From contig PRDH01000058.1 in assembly GCA_003345545.1 (NCBI GenBank), positions 1 to 35,987 of the forward strand: a stretch of DNA of 35,987 nucleotides, read 5' to 3'. This document shows, in pieces, positions 1-8,312 of this stretch. The notes beneath the pieces are model-generated. The model was given only the letters and a program-made list of their open reading frames with translations. It was not told the DNA's origin and ran no database searches. The translations under genes and the position numbers were made by a program. Within the stretch, counting starts at the first letter, position 1; every line of letters starts with the position of its first letter. The DNA is from Candidatus Thorarchaeota archaeon (GTDB lineage Archaea > Asgardarchaeota > Thorarchaeia > Thorarchaeales > Thorarchaeaceae).

Positions 1-1
1 T

Positions 2-727
2 GAGCTGGCTGCAGCAATAAAGGCAGTTGGTGGTCATCCTGTTGCTGTCACGAACATTGAAACCCTCTTACCACAGCAACTTGACGAAACAGGAAGTCAA
101 ATACTGCTTGGCCACTTGGAGAAATTGGGCCTGAAGGTGCTGAGAGGATTCACTTGCGTAAAGATATCCGGTGAGCATGAAGCTGATGGGATAGTATCCG
201 ACAAGGGCGACAAGATTGATGGGGACCTTGTCATCATTGCCACAGGGGTTCGGTCGAATACTCAGATTGCCAAGAACTCCGGCATCAAGGTGAACCGTGG
301 AATAGTCGCTGATGACTACATGCAGACGTCAGCATCAGGCGTGTATGCCGCGGGCGATTGTATGGAATGGAATGGCCAATGGAATGGAATCATTCCTTGG
401 GCGACTGCGAGCGCCAGGGTAGCAGCGAAGAATATGCTCAGACACCGAAGCACGAGATTCGAGGGCATCATCGCCTCAAATACGTTACAGGTCGTAGGAA
501 TCGACCTTTCAAGCATCGGAGTAATCAATCCAAGATCGCCTGATTTTGAAGTATTAGTCTCTGCCGACGAAAAGAAGGGCACATACTACAAGGCTGTCAT
601 TAAGGACGATATAGTTGTCGGTGCGATTTCGCTAGGGAATCGGAAACTAGCAATGAAGCTTCGTGGTCTGGTCACTCGAATGACTGATGTGTCAGATATG
701 AGGCAGTCCATCTTTGACAGTGACTAG
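2..727 (+). CDS. FAD/NAD-dependent oxidoreductase, 3' part (NirB/rubredoxin-reductase type)
   Basis: Partial gene: the frame is open from base 2 and ends at TAG 725-727, so the N-terminal FAD-binding part lies outside the window. The visible part holds the end of the NAD-binding domain, including an LLPQxLD segment common in NADH oxidase and CoA-disulfide reductase relatives. The second FAD-binding signature follows (SGVYAAGDC, encoded near 336-362), then a C-terminal dimerisation-like domain. Proteins of this fold move electrons from NAD(P)H through FAD to a partner such as rubredoxin, nitrite reductase or a disulfide. The segment YYKAVIKDDIVVGAISLGN resembles the NirB/rubredoxin-reductase branch more than glutathione-reductase types. 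The real substrate cannot be told because the N-terminal cysteine region is missing. It converges on the GH3 gene with 108 bases between stops. Confidence 0.85.
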   Translation, partial: ELAAAIKAVGGHPVAVTNIETLLPQQLDETGSQILLGHLEKLGLKVLRGFTCVKISGEHEADGIVSDKGDKIDGDLVIIATGVRSNTQIAKNSGIKVNRGIVADDYMQTSASGVYAAGDCMEWNGQWNGIIPWATASARVAAKNMLRHRSTRFEGIIASNTLQVVGIDLSSIGVINPRSPDFEVLVSADEKKGTYYKAVIKDDIVVGAISLGNRKLAMKLRGLVTRMTDVSDMRQSIFDSD

Positions 728-835
728 TGATCCCAGTATTGTTCCGAGGAAACAGGAGAGCAGTCAATCACCTGTTGGTGGCGGCAACTGTAGGACATCT
801 CTACTGTGCCACTCAGGAGCTGGCTTCACTCACAA

Positions 836-2383
836 CTAGGTTTCGATTGAAGCTAGTAGGGACTCATCTGTCGTGAGCGGTTTCGATTTTGCTTGAATAT
901 GTGTGGCCGCCATGATTCTCTCCGTATAGGATGAAACCATTCTGACTGCAATTGTGGGATCCAGCGCCCCGAACTCCAGCGAATGCTTGAACTCGCCATT
1001 GTTCTCCATAACAGCTTCATCAAATGCCGCTGCGAAGTCAGCGAGGTCCACTTGGTTCTGGAACATTGCAGAAATCGTATAGTGTGCCCTACTACCGCTA
1101 ATCATTCCCACGACGGTATAGTCCACTAGCTCTGCCCCTGTCTTTCTGCAAGCCATAGTGACCCCTTGATTGACATGTGCGTCTGTCAGTTTCTCGCCGG
1201 CCAGGTTGACGACCCTTCCCTTCCTTCCAATCCTATGAACTGAATAGGGCTCTGTATCAATGAATGTGAGCATATCACCAATCCTGTATCGTGTGTAACC
1301 CATCAGATTCGTTAGCACAATCTCGTATCTTCTCCCCTTCTTCACCTCAGAGAGAGGGATTGCTTTGGGTTCATCCTTTTCAGTTTCCGACTCTGGAATG
1401 AACTCAAAGTAGTTGATGTGAGGCAGCAGTTGAATACCGTTATTGGTGTGCGGAAGCAACGTCGTACCGTAGATTCCCTCTGACCCCGCATAATTGTCCC
1501 ATAGAACCGCCTGCGGCAACGTCTTTGAGAGCCACGACTTGTAGGGATCTGCATCGATGCCTGTAGCGCCAATCAGAATGAGATTCGGCCACAGTGTTTG
1601 TAGGTCCAGAGAGCCATCATCCCTCAAAGACTCCCGAATTCTACTCTCATGTTTGGTACCCCTGAAGTGGGTGAGAAGAGAAGGGCCAAATTCATTCTGC
1701 ATCTTTCTGACGAACGAGATAGCCAGAGTTGTTATACCTGCCAAACCCGTAACATTCTCACGCACTGCATACTTCGCGTACGCCCAGAGTTTTTCGGTAA
1801 TATCGGTCATGTTGAATATCTCTTCTCCAGGCTTGATCAATTTCCTCAGTAGTGCATTTGCTATCAACTCCCGCGAGATTCCTGTCATGTAACCTAGAGG
1901 AACACCGTTGATATCTCCAAGACGTGCAGGGGCAGCAAACGTCAGCATCGTGCCATCGAAGACTCTCCTGTGCTCCTTTCCCGCATTGATGAATGACATC
2001 ATGAAGAGCATGCTGGCCCTTGAGTAGTCCGCCAATCCAGACTTGCTGATTGGCAGAGCTTTGGGCTTTCCACTCGTACCACTTGATTGAACGTACCATA
2101 TCACTGGATCTGCAGTCACAATGGGAAGATTTGGCGTTTCGTGGATTCGTTCGAAATAAGGTTGCATGGAATAGTAGTCATACAAAGGCACCCGTTCGCT
2201 GAACTGCTCAGGTGTCCTTATTGATTCATATCCATGGTCCTTGCCAAATGCAGTATTCTTATGCGCCTCAAGAATCGATTTGAGTTTGCTTTCGGTCAAA
2301 TCTATAGGATTATTCAGGATGTTCTCAATCTCCTTTGCCTTTCTCTTCGCGAGAATTGGAACAAGCCTACTCATAATTGACAT
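836..2383 (-). CDS. GH3-family acyl-acid amido synthetase-like protein
   Basis: A 515-aa member of the GH3 auxin-responsive-promoter family, a branch of the adenylate-forming ANL superfamily. Plant relatives activate a carboxylic acid with ATP and couple it to an amino acid; prokaryotic members are mostly uncharacterised. The phosphate-binding loop SSGTSGKPK sits at residues 100-108. An aromatic YTRYRIGD motif follows in the middle, and the adenylation-domain signature GEKLTDAHV lies near residue 400. The length is close to the usual 500-600 aa, so the gene looks complete. The start is the ATG at 2383; a second in-frame ATG three codons later is also possible. It stands alone on the minus strand between unrelated genes, so context does not suggest the acid it uses. 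Upstream there is only a weak TATA-like stretch near 2447-2457. Confidence 0.88.
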   Translation of the reverse strand: MSIMSRLVPILAKRKAKEIENILNNPIDLTESKLKSILEAHKNTAFGKDHGYESIRTPEQFSERVPLYDYYSMQPYFERIHETPNLPIVTADPVIWYVQSSGTSGKPKALPISKSGLADYSRASMLFMMSFINAGKEHRRVFDGTMLTFAAPARLGDINGVPLGYMTGISRELIANALLRKLIKPGEEIFNMTDITEKLWAYAKYAVRENVTGLAGITTLAISFVRKMQNEFGPSLLTHFRGTKHESRIRESLRDDGSLDLQTLWPNLILIGATGIDADPYKSWLSKTLPQAVLWDNYAGSEGIYGTTLLPHTNNGIQLLPHINYFEFIPESETEKDEPKAIPLSEVKKGRRYEIVLTNLMGYTRYRIGDMLTFIDTEPYSVHRIGRKGRVVNLAGEKLTDAHVNQGVTMACRKTGAELVDYTVVGMISGSRAHYTISAMFQNQVDLADFAAAFDEAVMENNGEFKHSLEFGALDPTIAVRMVSSYTERIMAATHIQAKSKPLTTDESLLASIET

Positions 2384-2977
2384 CTCTCATCTTGCCTCTA
2401 GCAGTTTGGACTAAGTAGCCCTACCTGTTGGAATGTGCATCTCAGTACTGATTATTGTCTGCTCTGTCGTTCATAGAACTCCTCTATGCTATCTGTCCGG
2501 GATTCTATAGCTGGTTCAACGGACTCTCGTTGGCAAATTCGTGCTATCGTGACTCTTTTCTTTCCGCATTCGGCTATTGTCAGACTTCTACTATCCGTGT
2601 TAGTACCAAACTGCAAAAGTCAGAGCATTCTCCCTTGTCTTTCTTGGTCCTAAGTTAGTAGGCGGTTCTCATCTTCTTCTCCCATCCAGCACATCGATCG
2701 GGACTCGGTTTCAATCAATAGGAATTTCTTCTTCTCTCGACAGGAGATTGTATGTATTATCGATGATTCGTCTGACTTGCAGAACTGTACTCCCACGCTA
2801 CCCAGAAGTGTAACATGAGCTTTCTCCAGACTCAATGGGGCCCTATGGAATGCGATTAGGCCGTCAATGGCCGTCATAATCGTGATAGGCGGATTCAGAC
2901 TTCTCATATCAAGCTTCTATTCCTCTGGGTAGATTGAACTATCTTTGAGTGGCAGTTGTTCTTGTACGGTGCATGAG
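2384..2977. other. Intergenic region between GH3 gene and the large operon
   Basis: About 590 bases that should hold the GH3 promoter on the minus strand and the promoter of the long plus-strand operon. I see only weak TATA-like stretches: near 2447-2457 on the minus strand and around 2908-2916 on the plus strand. The only candidate gene is a small minus-strand ORF at 2650-2907, listed separately. A plus-strand ORF at 2455-2658 has no ribosome binding site and no recognisable features, and I treat it as spurious. No RNA gene, repeat or insertion sequence was recognised. Confidence 0.5.
2650..2907 (-). CDS. Possible small hypothetical protein (85 aa)
   Basis: A minus-strand ORF from ATG 2907 to TAG 2650, divergent from the long operon, with about 70 bases between the two starts. 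In its favour: the codons look similar to those of neighbouring genes, and an AGAGGAA stretch lies about 11 bases upstream of the ATG. The C-terminal half alternates hydrophobic and polar residues in a way that suggests beta strands, and ends with an acidic tail. Against it: there is no recognisable family and it is short. It may be a small regulator or accessory protein of the operon, or a chance ORF. Confidence 0.3.
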   Translation of the reverse strand: MRSLNPPITIMTAIDGLIAFHRAPLSLEKAHVTLLGSVGVQFCKSDESSIIHTISCREKKKFLLIETESRSMCWMGEEDENRLLT

Positions 2978-3730
2978 ATGATTACGCAACTGGACGAACA
3001 ACTAGCCGCAGCAGTAAGAGGTGTGAAAGCACACACCACCGTAGATGTCACTCTCGTCCTTCAGGTCATGTTCAATAGCAGCGATCGCAGTATTCTCACT
3101 GCTAAGCTTCGGTACAACGGGCATGACAGGGCCACTAACCTTGTGATGGTTGTTGGACTGAGGAGCGACATTCTCTCACCATTTCAGAAGATCAACTCTA
3201 GTCAGAGAGGACGCTATCAACCCTGTGATATTCCTGGATTGGTGCCAGGGCTCGCGCAGCTCGCACTGTCAACAAACAATGGTGTGGTGCTTAGCGCAAT
3301 TTCACGCGAAGAGGTAACCAGATTCATCCTGGTCTTTGAAGGTTTGGCTGAGCGAAAGGGTGGAGGCTTGAAAGCACTTGCATCGGTTCTCACTGCATTC
3401 ATGAAGCGGTGGACGGACTGGACCGATGTATTGCTGGGGACTCTAAGGCGAGACCCGATTGTAGGAGATTGGGACGTCGATTGGAGGGAGATGTTGGCTG
3501 GTGAGAGCGGATATGCAACAATGGCTTGGTTCACACCCCTGACATATTCCGACCGTGAAACCGGGCTACAAAGAATCGTTGCTGCATCTCAAGCTCTACT
3601 CGTATCGGTTCTCAGCACAAATCAACTGAAGAATCCGATGATTGTTGGCCTGAAGGATTGGCTCACGTCACTGAAACCCCTTCCGCAGGTCGCAAGTAGC
3701 ATACAAGTCAGTGAGGAGGTAGAAATCTAA
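2978..3730 (+). CDS. Hypothetical protein, first gene of the DNA-processing operon
   Basis: I do not recognise the family of this 250-aa protein. The open frame reaches back to TTG 2945, but the segment before ATG 2978 is short and cysteine/serine rich, and the sequence from the ATG (MITQLDEQLAAAVRG) looks like a normal amphipathic N-terminus. No good ribosome binding site precedes either start, so the first gene may be leaderless or have a short leader. It is probably soluble: I see no signal peptide, membrane segment, P-loop or metal-binding cluster. The composition is mixed alpha/beta, with a helical C-terminal third. The next gene follows immediately with a strong GAGGAGGT ribosome binding site inside the end of this gene. 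Its position at the head of an operon of recombinases and helicases suggests a role in the same process. Confidence 0.75.
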   Translation: MITQLDEQLAAAVRGVKAHTTVDVTLVLQVMFNSSDRSILTAKLRYNGHDRATNLVMVVGLRSDILSPFQKINSSQRGRYQPCDIPGLVPGLAQLALSTNNGVVLSAISREEVTRFILVFEGLAERKGGGLKALASVLTAFMKRWTDWTDVLLGTLRRDPIVGDWDVDWREMLAGESGYATMAWFTPLTYSDRETGLQRIVAASQALLVSVLSTNQLKNPMIVGLKDWLTSLKPLPQVASSIQVSEEVEI

Positions 3731-3731
3731 T

Positions 3732-4199
3732 TTGATGGTTGATGATGTAATTTACAGTATTCCCCGTGAAACATATAGCCTGCCCCAAGCGTCATGGTTG
3801 TCAGGTGCAGCAGCTGGTCTTCAGATTATGGGCCCGAGGACCCCTGAGTGGCTTTGGGGTGATTTCATCCATGATATCTATGATATGATACGGACGATTG
3901 GTGAAGTTGTACCTGCGGAGCCTGGTACTGCCCCTACTTATGGCGACGGCCTTGTGGGAAGTGCATTCGACGCTCTTGGGGGCTATGTCAGCATTGTAGG
4001 TGAAGTATGTCCTGAAGGGCTCTATTTTCGTGTGCCTCTGGCTCGCCAGGAGAACGTAGCTCGTTTGCTGAATGGCTTGAGACTCTTTAGATCGCATGGT
4101 GAAATCGTTATTCCTGTGTACGATCTTCCAGCCTTCTCGCGTCTTGTTCCTCTGGAAGGACCGGTTGCTGAGCAGCTTGAAGATGAGGTGACTCCATGA
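3732..4199 (+). CDS. Hypothetical protein, second gene of the operon
   Basis: A soluble protein of about 155 aa with no family I recognise. The start is either TTG 3732 or ATG 3735. The upstream GAGGAGGT at 3713-3720 leaves 11 bases to the TTG and 14 to the ATG; the same 11-base spacing is seen before other starts in this operon, which slightly favours the TTG. The protein is rich in aromatic residues and glycine in its first half (segments such as TPEWLWGDFIHDIYDM), and the C-terminus is acidic. No catalytic motif is visible. Its stop overlaps the ATG of the RadA-like gene in an ATGA arrangement, so the two are probably translationally coupled and may be made in matched amounts. It could be an accessory subunit of the recombinase; that is inference from position only. 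Confidence 0.75.
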   Translation: MMVDDVIYSIPRETYSLPQASWLSGAAAGLQIMGPRTPEWLWGDFIHDIYDMIRTIGEVVPAEPGTAPTYGDGLVGSAFDALGGYVSIVGEVCPEGLYFRVPLARQENVARLLNGLRLFRSHGEIVIPVYDLPAFSRLVPLEGPVAEQLEDEVTP

Positions 4200-5287
4200 C
4201 CGAACTCGAAGCTGTGCCTGGCGTAGGCCCTGCAGTGGCCAAGAGACTTCGGGAGGCTTATGTTACCACAGCTGAGCTTCTTGCAGTGCAGAATCCTGTA
4301 GAGCTCCTGAAGCGTACAAAGTTAGGAGAGGGTACTACTGACAAGATAATCAGGAATGCTCGTCAGCTCATCGGCAAGTTCGGCTTTCGGTCTGGGCTTG
4401 AAATCGAGCAGGAAATGGCAACCAAACCTCGGCTGAAGACTGGGGTCGGCAAGATTGACGAATGCCTTCTTGGCGGCATTGAAGTCGGGTCCATCGTCGA
4501 GATATTTGGGCCTGCCCGGGGCGGAAAGACACAGTGGGTCTCGCAGCTTGCAGTGATGGCCCAACTCCCACATAAACAGGGCGGGCTTGAAGGTAGGGTT
4601 CTCTGGCTTGATACTGAGTCAAGTTTCAAACCTTGGGTGATTAGAGCGAATGCGGTCAGGCAGGGCCTGGATCCCGATATCGCGCTCGGCAACATTGGGC
4701 GTGCTGAGATTGTGCTTTCTGGCCAGATTGCTGAGATTTTTGAGAGCATTCCTCAGCTCTGCGCAGAACAGAACTACAAGCTTGTTGTGATTGACAGTTT
4801 CACTGGTCTCTTTCGTGCCGAGTACACAGGGCTCGAGTCTATGCGTGTCCGACAACAGGACATGAATACTCTTCTCAATCACATGCGACGTACAGCTGCT
4901 GCAACAGAAGCAATCTTTGCATATACGAACCAAGTCATGGCCAAGATTTCAAGCTACGGAGGCAATCCCAACGCGCCTGTCGGTGGGCATATCATTTCGC
5001 ATGCAAGTGACTACAGATTCTATACACGCAGGACCAAGGCTGATATTCGCAAGATCGAACTGCAGGACAACGCCGGCCTGCCAGAGTTCGATGTTGACGT
5101 GTATGTAGGCTGGGGTGGTTTCTACTCTGACTCCAAGGCAAAGAAGGAGCATGAGCCTGATGTATTAGAGTACTTCGAGAAGCGAGGGATCAACGTTCAG
5201 GAGGAGGCAGGTGCACTGGACTCCGATTCGGAAGACGAGGGGCTCGCTGCAGCGGCCGAGTCAGTCCCGGCAGGTGACGATGCGTGA
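4196..5287 (+). CDS. RadA/Rad51-family recombinase paralogue
   Basis: A 363-aa protein with the full archaeal RadA layout. A helix-hairpin-helix DNA-binding domain (about residues 1-60, VPGVGPAVAKRL) is followed by a RecA-type ATPase core with Walker A GPARGGKT (105-112), Walker B LVVID (196-200), and the FRAEYTG and PVGGHIISHA segments typical of RadA. RadA forms filaments on single-stranded DNA and catalyses strand exchange. Oddities: the usual Walker A of RadA is GEFGSGKT, the polymerisation motif FxxA appears as FRSG at 64-67, and the C-terminus extends into an acidic tail with runs of D and E. The start ATG 4196 overlaps the previous stop and has GAGGTGA five bases upstream. This may be a specialised paralogue beside a canonical RadA elsewhere, or the organism's own divergent RadA; the window cannot tell. 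Confidence 0.9.
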   Translation: MTELEAVPGVGPAVAKRLREAYVTTAELLAVQNPVELLKRTKLGEGTTDKIIRNARQLIGKFGFRSGLEIEQEMATKPRLKTGVGKIDECLLGGIEVGSIVEIFGPARGGKTQWVSQLAVMAQLPHKQGGLEGRVLWLDTESSFKPWVIRANAVRQGLDPDIALGNIGRAEIVLSGQIAEIFESIPQLCAEQNYKLVVIDSFTGLFRAEYTGLESMRVRQQDMNTLLNHMRRTAAATEAIFAYTNQVMAKISSYGGNPNAPVGGHIISHASDYRFYTRRTKADIRKIELQDNAGLPEFDVDVYVGWGGFYSDSKAKKEHEPDVLEYFEKRGINVQEEAGALDSDSEDEGLAAAAESVPAGDDA

Positions 5288-5742
5288 GCAGAAACCGGGG
5301 TATGTTCCGAATCTACCATTGTGCGAGATGCAACAACATTGGCTACAGCCAAGTAGAGCGTGAAGAGGATCTCTCCAGATGTGGTCTATGTGGCAGTCTC
5401 GTTCTACACGAAACTGGATCTGTCTACGCAGCGACGACGCAAGAGGCCAAGACGTTGGCACGGGAACTTGCTCTTGAATCACATTCTTCAACGGCGGTTT
5501 CAGAGGGAAGCCCTCCACGTGGACTAGGTGTCAAGAGGAGAGTATACAATATCATTGAGGCACAAGTAGACCTCAAACGGGGCAAACCCACCTCACTTGA
5601 GGAAGTGATGAGGGAGTGCAGTGAGGCGGGGATAGAGCTTGGCCGCGCAATGAAGTTCCTAGAAACTCTGGAGTCGGAGGGCTTGATTGTCAATGATGGC
5701 GCGAATATTACTGTAACACGCGAGGTATTGTCCGATGGCTAG
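5284..5742 (+). CDS. Zinc-ribbon / winged-helix protein
   Basis: A 152-aa protein starting at GTG 5284, which overlaps the stop of the RadA-like gene by four bases (GTGA). The N-terminal zinc ribbon has two CxxC pairs, C13/C16 and C33/C36, and would bind one zinc ion. After a helical linker, residues about 80-150 look like a winged-helix domain, including SLEEVMRECSEAGIELGRAM and the wing-like GLIVNDGANITVTREV. Such proteins usually bind DNA or act as adaptors in replication, transcription or repair complexes. It resembles zinc-ribbon plus helical proteins of unknown function seen in other archaea, but I cannot name the family with certainty. Its coupling to the recombinase gene suggests a mediator or loader role, which is inference. 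Confidence 0.8.
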   Translation: MSRNRGMFRIYHCARCNNIGYSQVEREEDLSRCGLCGSLVLHETGSVYAATTQEAKTLARELALESHSSTAVSEGSPPRGLGVKRRVYNIIEAQVDLKRGKPTSLEEVMRECSEAGIELGRAMKFLETLESEGLIVNDGANITVTREVLSDG

Positions 5743-6355
5743 CTCCGATAGCCTTTCAGATCCCTTGTCGGCCAATAGGTCAGCGGCGTGCATTCCGCAG
5801 TGGTCGATGATCAATCTAGTCAACCTCTTGCTCAGAGAAACGCCACATAGGGTATCTGTTCTAGAGCGATGCGATGGCCCTGATCCTCAGATATTCGTCG
5901 TGACGCGCGTTGAATGGAGAGACCCTGACATCAGCAAACCATTTCTCTCGCAGTTACCTAGACTACTCTCTCTTCTCGAAACTCTTCGTGGTTCCAAGGG
6001 TGTTCCTCAGGAAGTGCACCTAGACAGTGCAGAAGGCGTCGCTGTCCACCTGCCAAGCGGTGTGAGGGCTTCTGAGTTACCTGGTGAACCCAAGAAGGCA
6101 GTCCATCTTCTGATGTCTATTGTAGAAACCTCTCTAGAAAATCTGCATTCAACAATGAGCGACGTTGAATCTTGGTTCTGGAAGGCTGCTCGCCAGAAGG
6201 GATTCAGTCCTGAAATTGTTGAGAAGATGGGGAAGAAGGAGGCACACTACGACTCTGTTGATCTGATGTGGCGGTTTCAACGACTCCTCCAGAAGTACTT
6301 CTCATTGAGGTTCACTATTCATCGGAGCGAGTCTTGCCTAAGATTGGAGGAATAA
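5735..6355 (+). CDS. Hypothetical protein
   Basis: A 206-aa protein with no family I recognise. ATG 5735 overlaps the previous stop by eight bases and is preceded by a GAGG about nine bases upstream. The first third has a proline/serine-rich start and a possible beta-rich section. The second half (from about residue 120) is strongly helical with charged and aromatic residues, ending in FQRLLQKYFSLRF. No cysteine cluster, P-loop, signal peptide or membrane segment is seen. The stop (TAA 6353-6355) is two bases before the start of the XPD-like helicase gene, and the ribosome binding site of the helicase gene lies inside the end of this gene. A helicase partner is a reasonable guess from that coupling, but nothing in the sequence proves it. 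Confidence 0.75.
   Translation: MASSDSLSDPLSANRSAACIPQWSMINLVNLLLRETPHRVSVLERCDGPDPQIFVVTRVEWRDPDISKPFLSQLPRLLSLLETLRGSKGVPQEVHLDSAEGVAVHLPSGVRASELPGEPKKAVHLLMSIVETSLENLHSTMSDVESWFWKAARQKGFSPEIVEKMGKKEAHYDSVDLMWRFQRLLQKYFSLRFTIHRSESCLRLEE
6346..6350 (+). promoter_or_regulatory. Ribosome binding site fixing the start of the XPD-like gene
   Basis: GGAGG lies seven bases before GTG 6358. It decides between the far upstream in-frame GTG 6268, which would overlap the previous gene by almost 90 bases, and the later GTG 6364 or ATG 6382. GTG 6358 is the best placed. Confidence 0.7.
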
Positions 6356-6357
6356 AG

Positions 6358-8310
6358 GTGAGCGTGGCGACAACTGACCCTATGGTCTATTTCCCCTACT
6401 CTCCCCGGCAACATCAGGAGAGAGCTGTTAGCCTAGCTGCAAAGGCTTTCTCCTCGAATACGGTCGGACTTCTTCATGCAGATTGTGGGATTGGCAAGAC
6501 AATCGCGGTGCTCTCCGGATATCTTGCCTGTCGAGCTACTGATCAATTCGCTCATCTTTTTGCTCTGACGCGCACTCATTCCCAATCTAAGGTCTTTGAA
6601 ACAGAGCTTGAAGTGCTCAGAAGTGCAGTGCCTCATTTGGCTGCCACCACGATGGTATCTCGAGTCCATGTCTGCCCCATTCGTCATCAGATGGAATCGC
6701 TCAGTCATACAGGTTTCATGCGAGCGTGTGCAAGTATGATAAAGACTGAGCAATGCATCCACTATTGGAATCTCTACAAGCGAAGCAGTACTGATGGCAA
6801 GATTACCATCAATGAGGATGGACGCAGGGCAATAGGGGACCTACTTGATACTGGGGTTGTCACGAGAGAGAGAGCTGAAGAACGAGCGGAGCAGGATGGC
6901 TACTGTCCCTACGAGATTATGCGGTGGTGCGCTCGTGGAAGTATGGTAGTCATCGGACCTTATTCCTATATATTCAAGTCACGAGTCCGAGAGGCTCTCC
7001 TCTCATCCTTAGGGCTTTCTCTCAATGAAGTGGACCTGCTCATCGATGAGGCTCACAATCTATCAGGGCACGTCCTTGATGCTGAAACATCGGTTTTAAG
7101 CAACGACGATATCCGATGGCTGAAAGAGAATAGCCAGTTCGTGGTCCGAGAAACAGGCGTATCGTGGATTCGCGAGGCCATAGACTTTCTTTGGGAGAGC
7201 ATGATGCTTCACCTGGACACTATGCAGAAACAGACGGAGCGTCCTCTTGACAAATGGGATGTTGCACCTAGGTTCATCAAGGATGAGGACCTAGACATAT
7301 TGCATCACGTGGGCAGACCAGAGCTTGGTGACCCTGAGAATGCCAGTCTTGTTGAAACACCTCTTGATAGACTCATTGAGTTCCTCTACACTGCTCAGAG
7401 AGCTGCACGAAGCGATGGTTGGCACGTTACCCTGCATGTGGATCGTTCATTCTCTGATGACTTACCAAAATCAACCTCTTCTCTCATGATACAACCACTT
7501 AACTCTGCAGGATTGACTGCTCCAATTCTCAGAGGAGCTAGATCTGCTGTACTGATGTCTGGGACTCTCCGCCCGCTGGACTATTACGAGCATCTTTTGG
7601 GCGTGCCAAACGCAATATCAGAAGACCTCACAAGCCCGTACCCCCGAGGAACACGATTAGTACTCATCGATAAGATGCTGAACACGCGGTACAAGGAACG
7701 CAACCCAGAATTATGGCGAGATGTTGCAGCAAGGATCTCTGCTGCTCTCTGTACCATGCCTGCGAATAAGAGTGCGCTCATTGCATTTCCATCCTACAAA
7801 ATGATGAGCGAGGTCATGAGCTACAGCATAGATACTGGATTTCGGGAAGCATTAGTAGAAACGCGAGATGCCATGCTCGAAACCGTTGCCCAAGCGATTT
7901 CACAAGGCCCATGCGCCATGTTCTGCGTATATGGCGGCAAATTCTCGGAAGGAATCGATCTTGTCAGTGCAGGTTCCAGTATGATTGACCTGATCGTCGG
8001 TGTAGGCATACCATTCAGCCCTCCGACAAGCTATCAGACTGCCCTACAGAGCTGGTATGATAGCAAGTTCGGGCATGGCATGGGCTACTACTATGCATCT
8101 GTCGTACCATCAATCAGACAGGTCGCACAGTTGGTTGGAAGACTGAGACGCTCTCCAAATGATTCTGGTGTGATTGTTCTTCTTGATAGTAGGTTTCTAC
8201 AGCATCTGTCGGTCTTTGGGGATGAAATCGTATCGGACATCTGGCCATACAATGACCCCGCTGAAATGAAGGAAGCAATCACACAATTCAATCGGGTGAG
8301 GCTGCGATAG
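6358..8310 (+). CDS. XPD/Rad3-family DNA helicase with iron-sulfur cluster
   Basis: A 650-aa superfamily 2 helicase of the XPD (Rad3/DinG) group, which unwinds DNA 5' to 3' in excision repair and related processes. Residues counted from GTG 6358: Walker A DCGIGKT 42-48; four cysteines at 106, 124, 133 and 183 in the XPD pattern (last one in GYCPYE), which should hold a 4Fe-4S cluster; DEAH box 230-233. The SGTLRP segment follows, then motif V (GGKFSEGIDL) and motif VI (QLVGRLRRSP). All core motifs are intact, so an active enzyme is expected. The length is slightly above that of typical archaeal XPD (about 550-650 aa). The gene sits between an unknown protein and a membrane protein in the operon. 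Whether this is the organism's only XPD or an operon-specific paralogue cannot be told here. Confidence 0.92.
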   Translation: MSVATTDPMVYFPYSPRQHQERAVSLAAKAFSSNTVGLLHADCGIGKTIAVLSGYLACRATDQFAHLFALTRTHSQSKVFETELEVLRSAVPHLAATTMVSRVHVCPIRHQMESLSHTGFMRACASMIKTEQCIHYWNLYKRSSTDGKITINEDGRRAIGDLLDTGVVTRERAEERAEQDGYCPYEIMRWCARGSMVVIGPYSYIFKSRVREALLSSLGLSLNEVDLLIDEAHNLSGHVLDAETSVLSNDDIRWLKENSQFVVRETGVSWIREAIDFLWESMMLHLDTMQKQTERPLDKWDVAPRFIKDEDLDILHHVGRPELGDPENASLVETPLDRLIEFLYTAQRAARSDGWHVTLHVDRSFSDDLPKSTSSLMIQPLNSAGLTAPILRGARSAVLMSGTLRPLDYYEHLLGVPNAISEDLTSPYPRGTRLVLIDKMLNTRYKERNPELWRDVAARISAALCTMPANKSALIAFPSYKMMSEVMSYSIDTGFREALVETRDAMLETVAQAISQGPCAMFCVYGGKFSEGIDLVSAGSSMIDLIVGVGIPFSPPTSYQTALQSWYDSKFGHGMGYYYASVVPSIRQVAQLVGRLRRSPNDSGVIVLLDSRFLQHLSVFGDEIVSDIWPYNDPAEMKEAITQFNRVRLR

Positions 8311-8312
8311 AT

